Source of the DNA: Gemmatimonas phototrophica
Lineage (GTDB): Bacteria > Gemmatimonadota > Gemmatimonadetes > Gemmatimonadales > Gemmatimonadaceae
Assembly (NCBI GenBank): GCA_945869195.1
Contig: CAMBNV010000002.1
Coordinates: 1-64,000 of the forward strand
Direction of reading: 5' to 3'
Length of the DNA: 64,000 nucleotides
The notes below the pieces were generated by a model. It had not been told where the DNA came from. It worked only from the letters and a program-made list of their open reading frames with translations, and did not search any database. Every line of letters starts with the position of its first letter. The first letter of the stretch is position 1. The translations under genes were made by a program, and so were the position numbers. Positions 1-5,913 of this stretch are shown in pieces.

Positions 1-87
1 CGCCTGCGCCATCGTCACGCCGCGATTCCGCACCAGCTTCACCGCTTCCACCTTGAACTCTCTTGTAAACTTCCGTCGCGTACCCAT
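1..87 (-). CDS. IS3-family transposase OrfA, N-terminal fragment (runs off the window)
   Basis: Reading from ATG at 87 on the minus strand gives MGTRRKFTREFKVEAVKLVR and then NRGVTMAQA. This is the characteristic start of the helix-turn-helix OrfA (DUF1153/HTH_Tnp_1) of IS3-family elements, which binds the IS ends and is fused to the OrfB integrase by a -1 frameshift. A GGAGGT ribosome-binding site lies a few bases upstream (94-99 on the forward strand). Only 29 codons are visible, so whether the element is intact is unknown. Confidence 0.75.
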   Translation of the reverse strand, partial: MGTRRKFTREFKVEAVKLVRNRGVTMAQA

Positions 88-138
88 GCCGCACCTCCGA
101 TTCCGAAAGAACACCTAAAGAAGGTGTCCACGGAACCC
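1..138 (-). mobile_element. Partial IS3-family insertion sequence (end with orfA start)
   Basis: Only the first end of the element is in the window; the rest lies beyond position 1. The minus strand carries a transposase start with a good ribosome-binding site, and the DNA behind it (about 100-138) would be the terminal inverted repeat. The exact tip cannot be set without the other end. I place it near the CCCA at 136-139 because sequence resembling the next feature begins there. This is inference. Confidence 0.6.
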
Positions 139-229
139 AGTGCAGCTCACTACTGACAGCCACGCTATTGTAGCGACCGCTGCGCGGTCGCATTTTATGG
201 AGTGTCTGCAGTAGAAGCCCACGTTATAC
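139..229 (+). repeat. attC-like site, left half degraded
   Basis: The right part has the layout of an integron attC site. A terminal hairpin GCGACCGC/GCGGTCGC (173-191) is followed by an ATTTTAT stretch, then a stem-forming CAGTAG (209-214) that pairs with CTACTG (150-155), and finally GTTATAC (223-229) as the R' core. GTTATAC is the exact reverse complement of the left core GTATAAC of the attC-like site at 2573. The left core itself is not recognisable and may have been lost when the IS inserted. Confidence 0.45.
173..191. repeat. Perfect 8-bp inverted repeat, 3-nt loop
   Basis: GCGACCGC (173-180), loop TGC, GCGGTCGC (184-191), followed by ATTTTATGG. By itself it could be taken for a terminator, but it matches in layout the variable terminal structure of the attC-like site at 2573-2666 (a TAGC...GCTGCGC...TCGCATTTT arrangement), so I read it as the tip of an attC hairpin. 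Confidence 0.5.
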
Positions 230-310
230 GGCCAAGAGGGTCCGTTGTAGAGCCGGCATTCCGATTCATGACCAATGCCCCGGTCGTGGACATTGGAGCG
301 ACCAGTGGCC

Positions 311-339
311 TTGCAGGCAACGTGTCCTTAGTGTAGACT
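311..339 (+). promoter_or_regulatory. Sigma70-like promoter of the methyltransferase gene
   Basis: TTGCAG (311-316), a 17-nt spacer and TAGACT (334-339). The start of transcription would fall at about 346-349, on or just before the ATG at 349. The transcript would therefore be leaderless, which fits the absence of a Shine-Dalgarno sequence. The -10 box overlaps the C-box at 336-346. Confidence 0.5.
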
Positions 340-346
340 ATCGGTC
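336..346 (+). promoter_or_regulatory. Single C-box operator over the methyltransferase start
   Basis: GACTATCGGTC fits the controller-protein box GACTnnnAGTC with one mismatch. It overlaps the -10 element and ends two bases before the ATG. In the Esp1396I system a single C-box placed this way lets the C protein repress the methyltransferase gene once it has accumulated. The same reading is likely here. Confidence 0.55.
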
Positions 347-348
347 AC

Positions 349-1524
349 ATGTCGTCCTCCAAACATCTTCAGACGCTCGACCTCTTCTGCGGTTGCGGAG
401 GGATTTCTGCGGGTGCCAGAGCTGCGGGGTTCGATATCGCAGCAGGTCTTGACGTCGAACCGAAGTACATGTCGACGTTCTCGCACAATTTTCGAGACGC
501 TCAGAGTGTCGCGGCAGACTTGACGGAACTCGCCCCGGAGGAGCTTGCCGCCCGCTTGAAGATCAAGCGCGGTCAGCTCGGGCTCTTAGTTGGCGGTCCT
601 CCTTGCCAGGGCTTTTCGAAGAACGTCCCGCGGCGGTCGCGCTACATGGAGGATTCACGGAATCTTCTCGTCTTACGGTTTCTGCAGTACTGCGAGTGGT
701 TTCGCCCTCGCGTCATCATCATGGAAAACGTAGCCGAAATGAAGAACGGCTTCGATGAGGCATACACTGAAGAGATAGTTGAAGCGCTGACCAAGAACGG
801 CTACGCCGTCACGCACGGCGTCCTCAACGCGGCAGACTACGGCGTTCCCCAGCGTCGGCGGCGTGCATTCTTCGTTGCCGTCAGCGACAGTCGTGCTGTC
901 TCCCTCCCCGCTCCCACGCATCGCGCGCGAGAGCGCGAGGGCGACTTGTTTCAATCGCCACGCCACGTTTCGGTTTGGGAGGCGATTGGCGACCTCCCGC
1001 GAGTGGAGCATGGCGAGGGTTCTGATGTGGCGATTTATGCGTCAGATCCGCAATCGCCGTATCAACGTTGGGCTCGTACTCGTTCTGATTCCGTACGAAA
1101 TCACCAAGCCAGACATCTGCAGCCTCTCCAGTACGAGCGTCTCGCGGCGCTCTTGCCTGGACAGGGCCTCAAAGACTTGCCCGCACACCTTCGAACAAAG
1201 GGTGGATACAGCGGTGCATACGGCCGCCTAACAAAAGAAATGGTGGCGCCAACAATTACTCGCTGGGTGTTTCACCCGGGCTCTGGCCGCTGGGGACATC
1301 CGGAAGAGATTCGGACGCTAACGATGAGAGAAACGGCTCGAATTCAGAGCTTTCAAGACGACTACCTGTTTGTGGGGACCTTCATTCAGCAGGCCGGCCA
1401 GCTTGGAAACGCGGTCCCGCCGTTATTGGCCGAAGCGATTATTCGGCATGTTGGCCAACAAGCAGGGTTAATCGGTGTCGAGAAGTTCGATCAAGTCTTG
1501 CATCGACATGCGGTCAACGAGTGA
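349..1524 (+). CDS. DNA (cytosine-5-)-methyltransferase of a type II R-M system
   Basis: 391 aa, usual length for a C5 methyltransferase. It transfers a methyl group from SAM to C5 of cytosine in the recognition site and so protects host DNA from the partner nuclease. Motif I is TLDLFCGCGG (about residues 9-18), motif IV is GGPPCQGFS with catalytic Cys86, motif VI is MENV, motif VIII is QRRRR, and motifs IX/X end in IQSF...QLGNAVPP. The target-recognition region lies between VIII and IX, but the site cannot be deduced. It converges on the nuclease gene, and the two coding ends overlap by 57 bp. There is no ribosome-binding site, so translation is probably leaderless. Base composition is lower in GC than the core genes, which suggests transfer. 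Confidence 0.93.
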   Translation: MSSSKHLQTLDLFCGCGGISAGARAAGFDIAAGLDVEPKYMSTFSHNFRDAQSVAADLTELAPEELAARLKIKRGQLGLLVGGPPCQGFSKNVPRRSRYMEDSRNLLVLRFLQYCEWFRPRVIIMENVAEMKNGFDEAYTEEIVEALTKNGYAVTHGVLNAADYGVPQRRRRAFFVAVSDSRAVSLPAPTHRAREREGDLFQSPRHVSVWEAIGDLPRVEHGEGSDVAIYASDPQSPYQRWARTRSDSVRNHQARHLQPLQYERLAALLPGQGLKDLPAHLRTKGGYSGAYGRLTKEMVAPTITRWVFHPGSGRWGHPEEIRTLTMRETARIQSFQDDYLFVGTFIQQAGQLGNAVPPLLAEAIIRHVGQQAGLIGVEKFDQVLHRHAVNE

Positions 1525-2196
1525 TGGCAACGTGAAGGTGATTGCATTTGTCTCTGCCGTCGGCCACCACGCTGTTTCTCCACTGAAGTGAAGTTGGTTT
1601 TCTCCGAGACCGTGCCAGGCCCACCATTTCTTCCCGGTCTTCACGTGGATCCCGTGTAGAGCGGACAGTTGCTCCTTCTTCTTGGATTGTTTCTGAATTG
1701 ACCATTGCCAAGAAAACTCAGATGCTTTGAACAATTCGGGCGACTTGGCAGTGACCAAGATTCTTTCAAAGTACGTAGCGGAAAGGTCGGCTCTGATTAA
1801 CAGGCGCGAGTAACCAATCTCCGACAAGCCGTACTCCTTCAGACTCTCTCGAGCGTGCGCGTTGCAGAATTCGATGATCGAGTTACCGAGTACCTGAGCA
1901 CCTGTCGCTGTTTGTGACGCTTTGATCAGTTCGACCTGATTTGGAAGCTTTGCTCGCTTCCATGTTACGGGCGTAGATGCCTTCGTTGACTTCACCTGCC
2001 ACCCTATTCCTTCGGCTGGCCTGACTACGTCAACAAAATCATACGTCTCAAGTCTTGTTGCATTTCTCACCTCAGCGACGATGGATTCCACTACCGCCCC
2101 CGGAACCGATGCGGGGTCGGAGAACGGGAGGCTTGTGAAGCGCGTAATTAGGTGCGCGATTCTCTTCAGCTCTCGATGATTGGAGAGTACGGTCAC
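1468..2196 (-). CDS. Probable type II restriction endonuclease, PD-(D/E)XK-like
   Basis: 242 aa. I do not recognise the family by sequence. The call rests on context: it follows the controller gene with a GTGA overlap and converges on a C5 methyltransferase. It also rests on a plausible nuclease core, with acidic residues D53 and D56, then Q67-V68-K69 ending a hydrophobic strand (GIGWQVKS), which resembles D-x(n)-(E/Q)xK; Glu37 in the preceding helix could be the first metal ligand. The start is GTG at 2196, overlapping the stop of the controller gene, so expression is probably coupled to it. The C-terminal half is rich in Trp and Lys (for example KTGKKWWAWHG). The recognition site is unknown. 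Confidence 0.75.
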   Translation of the reverse strand: MTVLSNHRELKRIAHLITRFTSLPFSDPASVPGAVVESIVAEVRNATRLETYDFVDVVRPAEGIGWQVKSTKASTPVTWKRAKLPNQVELIKASQTATGAQVLGNSIIEFCNAHARESLKEYGLSEIGYSRLLIRADLSATYFERILVTAKSPELFKASEFSWQWSIQKQSKKKEQLSALHGIHVKTGKKWWAWHGLGENQLHFSGETAWWPTAETNAITFTLPSLVDRMSMQDLIELLDTD

Positions 2197-2405
2197 GCGC
2201 GTCCTTCGAGGAGTTCCGAGGCTCCGACACCGAGCGCGCGCGCGAGTCGCTCCACAATCTCGAGAGTCGGGTTGCGCGTTCCGGTTTCGACTCCGCTGAG
2301 ATATGTGCGATGAATACTTGCAAGATCGGCCAGTTGTTCCTGAGACAAGTTTCTTGCCTCGCGCGCTCGCCTGACATTGCGTCCGAAATCACGACTAATC
2401 GACAT
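2193..2405 (-). CDS. R-M controller (C) protein, XRE-family HTH regulator
   Basis: 70 aa, the usual length of C proteins. One XRE-type helix-turn-helix covers nearly the whole chain: LSQEQLADLASIHRTYLSGVE is helices 2-3 (about residues 19-39), followed by RNPTLEIVERLARALGV. C proteins bind C-boxes as dimers. They activate their own C-R operon at low level, shut it down at high level and, in some systems, repress the methyltransferase, which delays nuclease production after the system enters a new host. A tandem C-box lies 24-49 bp upstream of the ATG. No Shine-Dalgarno sequence is seen. Confidence 0.9.
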   Translation of the reverse strand: MSISRDFGRNVRRAREARNLSQEQLADLASIHRTYLSGVETGTRNPTLEIVERLARALGVGASELLEGRA

Positions 2406-2428
2406 TGGGGAAACGAGCCATCTTGTAG

Positions 2429-2454
2429 TCTATCAGTCAACAGACTATGAGTCA
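2429..2454 (-). promoter_or_regulatory. Tandem C-box operator of the C-R operon
   Basis: Two 11-bp boxes, GTCTATCAGTC (2429-2439, one mismatch to GACTnnnAGTC) and GACTATGAGTC (2444-2454, perfect), are separated by the four bases AACA. This is the box-4bp-box layout of well-studied C-protein operators. On the minus strand TTGACT (2440-2435) could be the -35 element lying in the proximal box. A 17-nt spacer then puts a poor -10 at 2417-2412 and transcription at about the ATG. That would be a weak, activator-dependent, leaderless promoter (inference). Confidence 0.65.
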
Positions 2455-2572
2455 CAATCCAAATCTCCGACTTCGCGGCTTCGCGCCATCGAACCATCGA
2501 CGGCGGATGCCACGATGCAACCATCGTCAGAAGGAAGGTCCAGTATATGGGCCGAAGCATCTCAACGCGGCC

Positions 2573-2666
2573 GTATAACGTGCGTTGCACCAGTCGGGCG
2601 ATTTTTGGTAGCTCGCTGCGCTCGCATTTTGTTTGATTCGCCCGCAGGTGAACTTGGGCGTTAGTC
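2573..2666 (+). repeat. attC-like integron recombination site
   Basis: A 94-bp imperfect palindrome. The left core GTATAAC (2573-2579) is followed by GTGCGTTGCACC. The right arm GGTGAACTTGGGC is followed by core GTTAGTC (2660-2666). Inside are a second pair, GGGCGA (2596-2601) with TCGCCC (2638-2643), and a terminal structure containing GCTCGCTGCGCTCGCATTTT. Length, core sites and nesting are those of a gene-cassette attC. Each core has one mismatch to the RYYYAAC/GTTRRRY consensus. It closes the R-M cassette and opens the DinB cassette. Confidence 0.65.
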
Positions 2667-2709
2667 CGACGGGCGCACAGTCCACTCATCGACTCTTCTT
2701 CGGGCGTCC

Positions 2710-3258
2710 ATGTCGTCTGAGATCCGCGAGATACTTCTGCGACAGCTCGACGTCTCTTGGCGCCTCGCGAGCCACCATCTGGATGGGCTCTCCACCGAGG
2801 AGTGTCTCTGGTCTCCCGCGACTGTCGGGCCCCGACTCATTGCGGTGGCACCCGGCCAATGGATCGCGCGAGTACCCGAGCACGAACGGTACGATCTAGG
2901 GCCAGCCAGCATCGGGTGGCTCACTTGGCACTTGGGCTACTGGTGGTCGATGGCCCTGAACCGATCGTTCGGCGATGGTACGCTCACCGCCGCGCAAGTG
3001 GTCTGGCCGGGATCGGGCGTTGCGACGGTGGAATGGATTGCGGCGCGGCATGCCGAGTGGCGGCAACGGCTCGAGTCCGCATCCGACGCGGAGATGCTCG
3101 GACGCGAGCGGACGCGGTGGCCATTCACGCACCGCCCGTTCGCGGACCTTGCCGCGTGGGTGAACATCGAGTTGATGAAGAACGCAGCAGAGATCGGCTA
3201 TGTACGATTTCTCTACGCCGTGCGCGAGAGCAGGGAGCGTCCCGGAGGCGCGGCCTAA
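2710..3258 (+). CDS. DinB-like (DUF664/DinB_2) family protein
   Basis: 182 aa. The sequence has the DinB four-helix-bundle pattern: an early helix with HH (ASHHLDGL, about residues 21-28) and the family hallmark WHLGYWW (about residues 73-79), a metal-ligand His followed by aromatics. A C-terminal helix, ELMKNAAEIGYVRFLY, has Asn where many members have a third His. DinB-superfamily proteins are metal-binding and often thiol-dependent transferases, but the substrate here is unknown. The ATG is 44 nt after an attC-like site, and the TAA stop lies inside a GCCTAAC core, both typical of an integron cassette gene. Confidence 0.8.
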   Translation: MSSEIREILLRQLDVSWRLASHHLDGLSTEECLWSPATVGPRLIAVAPGQWIARVPEHERYDLGPASIGWLTWHLGYWWSMALNRSFGDGTLTAAQVVWPGSGVATVEWIAARHAEWRQRLESASDAEMLGRERTRWPFTHRPFADLAAWVNIELMKNAAEIGYVRFLYAVRESRERPGGAA

Positions 3259-3275
3259 CGGCAGTTGGTGACCGA
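3253..3275 (+). repeat. Left half of an attC-like site
   Basis: GCCTAAC (3253-3259) is a perfect RYYYAAC core and contains the stop codon of the DinB-like gene. GGCAGTTGGTG follows as a possible L'' box. No matching right half (expected ...CAACTGCCGTTAGGC) is seen in the next 350 bp, so the site seems truncated where other mobile DNA has joined. Confidence 0.4.
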
Positions 3276-3361
3276 CGCGCACGGATGATCGCGAATGGGG
3301 ACTCCGAGTCGATCCAATCCCTCTGGTCAAACGCTGCTTGGACGGAGACGGGGCATTCCTT

Positions 3362-3511
3362 GTCATCACAAAAACTTGGCGCAACTTCACGCCGAAGACT
3401 TTCCCAATCCAGTTGTCCGGCCAGGTTAACAAGTGGGTGATTCATATCGATCAACCCAAAAAGGGACCGGTCAAACAGATGAGGCAGCGCATCCGTGTGT
3501 TTTGGTGTCAT
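3362..3511 (-). pseudogene. Transposase N-terminal remnant (IS5-like)
   Basis: From ATG at 3511 on the minus strand about 50 codons read like the start of IS5-type DDE transposases: an LFDRSLFGLIDMNHPLVNLA segment, then a QLDWE..R.EVAPSF segment and a D-D-K. After that the frame no longer resembles the family and the DDE domain is missing. The rest of 3259-3622 holds no gene I can support. It is AT-richer than the core and looks like debris between the cassette region and the CPBP block. Confidence 0.45.
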
Positions 3512-3622
3512 TTATAGCGAGCTTCCCCCGTGAGAGCAGTTTCCTTTTGGCAACTTCTACTCCCATCAAAACCAAGCGAGCTATCAGGAATTCAGGCCCT
3601 TTTGTGAGTGCTTAAGGGACGA

Positions 3623-4483
3623 CTATAACAGCTGGCCTTGATGGTAGAGCGAGGCCAAGTCCATCGTAAGGGCGACGGCCACGTGCAGAACCGCTCCGGG
3701 CCAAATCGACCCTGTCCTCAGGCTCATCAATCCCAATCCCAGTCCGGCAAGTATTGAAGCAAACGCCTCGGGGGTGGGTTTGCCCCAATGGATCATGCAA
3801 TAGGGGACCATAGCCATCGGCACCGCCAAGCTCCCAAGTGTTCCCGCCAGTCGATAAAGCAAAAACCCGCGAAAAAGACTTTCAAGCGCAATGAATTGAA
3901 CAAGATAGAACGCTTCCCAGAGGAAGAAGCGGGGCCAAAGGCTCACGCCATCGGGAATCCGGTAAAACGGATACCGGCTCAAAAATTCCGATTGTCCAGT
4001 CGTCCAACCCAACACCAACACCATGATCAAGGCAAAGCCGACATAAATGGACAGATGGTTTTTGGTTTTACCGATCCGCCAACCCATGCTTTCACGTAGC
4101 GGAAGTCCACCCACCCACACCCAGACCAGAGGCAAACCCAAATAGCCGGTGATGGTGACGGTGGCCCACCAAAGAAGATTTAGTAGGCGCCAATCTTCCC
4201 CCGTCAGGGCGCGTACACTGTCCGCCCATGCGGGACAACCCACGGTGCGAGCCAACCCCTCGAGCATGAGTGGTCCGTTCAACCGTGCGGCATAGTGAAC
4301 CCCGGTGAGCATCGCCGCCAACAGCGTCAGCAGCAGCCAGGTTTCGCGAATCGACTGAGGATTGGGCAACGGAGCGGCATGGGTTCCCCAAACCATCTTT
4401 GCCAAGATTTGAAACTCCCCACGGATCCCGGTTGGTGGGGCGGGGGAGGAAGGAACGGGTTTTGGATCAGGTTTGGACGGCAT
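3623..4483 (-). CDS. CPBP-family intramembrane metalloprotease (Abi/CAAX-like)
   Basis: 286 aa from ATG 4483; a TTG at 4510 in the same frame is a less likely start. After a Pro-rich cytoplasmic N-terminus (about 25 aa) there are roughly seven hydrophobic segments. The conserved core is ESLFRGFLLYRL (first motif, ES instead of the common EE), then MIHWGKPTPEAFASILAGLGLGL with the second-motif His, and a final AVLHVAVALTMDL. CPBP proteins are membrane Glu-type proteases related to CAAX prenyl endopeptidases; their substrates are mostly unknown. It overlaps by 17 bp the tail of a permease-like frame at 4467, so the two probably came together from a donor genome. Codons are AT-richer than in the core genes. 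Confidence 0.8.
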   Translation of the reverse strand: MPSKPDPKPVPSSPAPPTGIRGEFQILAKMVWGTHAAPLPNPQSIRETWLLLTLLAAMLTGVHYAARLNGPLMLEGLARTVGCPAWADSVRALTGEDWRLLNLLWWATVTITGYLGLPLVWVWVGGLPLRESMGWRIGKTKNHLSIYVGFALIMVLVLGWTTGQSEFLSRYPFYRIPDGVSLWPRFFLWEAFYLVQFIALESLFRGFLLYRLAGTLGSLAVPMAMVPYCMIHWGKPTPEAFASILAGLGLGLMSLRTGSIWPGAVLHVAVALTMDLASLYHQGQLL

Positions 4484-4694
4484 CAAATAGGACCCAAGAT
4501 AGTGGCCCAAAAAAAAGAATTGGCAACCAAGCGGCGAGCGCGGGGGTCAGGATATTGGCGGTGTCTAGCATTTGAAAAACCTGGATGCTGATGAAAAACA
4601 GGCCGCGCCCGCCGCATTCGGGGCATCGCAACGTCAACGCGCGCCTGATGCGCGCCCCGTGATCGGGCATGATGGTGGGCGCACTCATCCGCAC
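4467..4694 (-). pseudogene. Chimeric frame: DUF983 N-terminus joined to an LptF/LptG-like C-terminus
   Basis: 75 codons. Residues 1-32 (4694-4599) are GC-rich and read RRALTLRCPECGGRGLF, the zinc-ribbon start of DUF983 membrane proteins, whose usual second Cys pair and helices are missing. From about codon 33 codon use turns AT-rich (TTT TTC ATC, CAG GTT TTT CAA). The sequence ILTPALAAWLPILFFGPLSW resembles the last transmembrane segment of LptF/LptG permeases. The frame happens to stay open across the joint. I read this as a recombination junction near 4598, not as a functional gene. DUF983 and Lpt assignments are from memory of the families. Confidence 0.5.
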
Positions 4695-4746
4695 AAGCTA
4701 CATTCGACGGGACAGCGATGGCACCACACTCGTTCCCGGATCAGCC

Positions 4747-5913
4747 ATGCCCGGCCGTCATCATCTCTTCGTTCCCGGTCCGACCAACGTTCCTGATCGC
4801 GTGCTCCGCGCGATGCACCGCGCCCAAGAGGACCATCGCTCCAGCGTATTCCCGGAGCTGACTCAGGGACTGCTGCGTGACTTGGAGCCGGTGTTCGGCA
4901 CAGTCCGCGGCCGGCCCTTCCTCTTTGCGAGCACCGGGACCGGTATGTGGGAGGCCGCGCTGACCAACACGCTCGCGCCCGGGGATCGTCTCCTGTCGAT
5001 CCGGTTCGGACAGTTCTCGCATCTGTTCATCGATACGGCGGAGCGGCTGGGGTTTCAGGTCGACGTGATCGACCTTGAGTGGGGTGAGGCGGTCGATCCG
5101 GCGCGCATCGCCGAGGCGCTTGCCGCGGACACCGCGCACGCGATCAAGGCGGTGCTCCTGGTGCACAACGAGACCGCCACTGGCGTGACGAACGACGTCG
5201 CCGGTGTCCGCGAAGCAATCGACGACGTCGACCATCCCGCGCTGCTCCTCGTCGACGGGGTGAGCTCGATCGGCTCGCTCGAGTTTCGGTTCGACGACTG
5301 GGGTGTGGATGTGGCGATCTGTGGTTCGCAGAAGGGGTTCATGATGCCAGCTGGACTTGGCATGCTCTGTCTCTCGCCCAAAGCGATGGCCCTCGTGGAG
5401 CACGCCCGCTGCCCGCGGGCCTATTTCGATCTTCGTCCCCAGGTGCTGCACAATGATCAGGGCTACTTCCCCTACACTCCGCCTCTCACGCACCTATTCG
5501 GCCTGCGCGAGGCGCTCGACATGATCGCTGAGCAGGGGATGCCCGCGATCGTGGCGAGCCATGCGCGACTCGCTGAAGGGGTGCGCCGAGCGGTCGCCGC
5601 GTGGGAGCTCAAGCTGTTCGCGCGCGATCCGGAGCGCCGCTCAAACACAGTCACCGCGATTGTCGTTCCCGAGGGGAAAGACGCGAAACAGGTGATTGAC
5701 CTGGCGTACCGACGGTGGGACCTGGCGCTGGGCTCAGGACTTGGTCGATTGAACGGGACGGTATTCCGGATTGGCCACCTCGGGGATCTCAACGCCGGGA
5801 TGCTCTTGGGCGCGCTCGCGCTGACGGAGTTGGCGTTGCACGATGCGGGGATCAGTGTGCCGTACGGCGCGGGTGTCACAGCCGCGCAGCGCTGGTATCA
5901 CGAGTCGGCATGA
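4747..5913 (+). CDS. Serine-glyoxylate / alanine-glyoxylate aminotransferase (class V, PLP)
   Basis: 388 aa from ATG 4747 (MPGRHHLFVPGPTNVP), chosen because the family starts just before the FVPGPTN motif; the open frame extends upstream without homology. It is a fold-type I PLP enzyme. STGTGMWEAAL binds the cofactor phosphate, LLVDGVSSIGS carries the Asp that pairs with the PLP ring, and SQKGFM holds the Schiff-base Lys. It moves the amino group of serine (or alanine) to glyoxylate, giving glycine and hydroxypyruvate. The next gene, overlapping by ATGA, is a hydroxypyruvate/glyoxylate reductase, so serine is probably the donor. Confidence 0.85.
   Translation: MPGRHHLFVPGPTNVPDRVLRAMHRAQEDHRSSVFPELTQGLLRDLEPVFGTVRGRPFLFASTGTGMWEAALTNTLAPGDRLLSIRFGQFSHLFIDTAERLGFQVDVIDLEWGEAVDPARIAEALAADTAHAIKAVLLVHNETATGVTNDVAGVREAIDDVDHPALLLVDGVSSIGSLEFRFDDWGVDVAICGSQKGFMMPAGLGMLCLSPKAMALVEHARCPRAYFDLRPQVLHNDQGYFPYTPPLTHLFGLREALDMIAEQGMPAIVASHARLAEGVRRAVAAWELKLFARDPERRSNTVTAIVVPEGKDAKQVIDLAYRRWDLALGSGLGRLNGTVFRIGHLGDLNAGMLLGALALTELALHDAGISVPYGAGVTAAQRWYHESA

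Noticed and set aside
173-191. Hairpin as a rho-independent terminator
   Set aside because: No gene ends into it from the left and only a short AT-stretch follows; it fits better as the tip of an attC-like hairpin.
349-2405. Toxin-antitoxin or other defence system
   Set aside because: The methyltransferase motifs, the C-boxes and the gene order are fully explained by a type II R-M system.
3623-4483. CPBP protease as part of a phage-defence island with the R-M genes
   Set aside because: CPBP (Abi) names suggest defence, but it is separated by transposase debris and travels with an LptF/LptG-like tail, so it is more likely an unrelated imported fragment.
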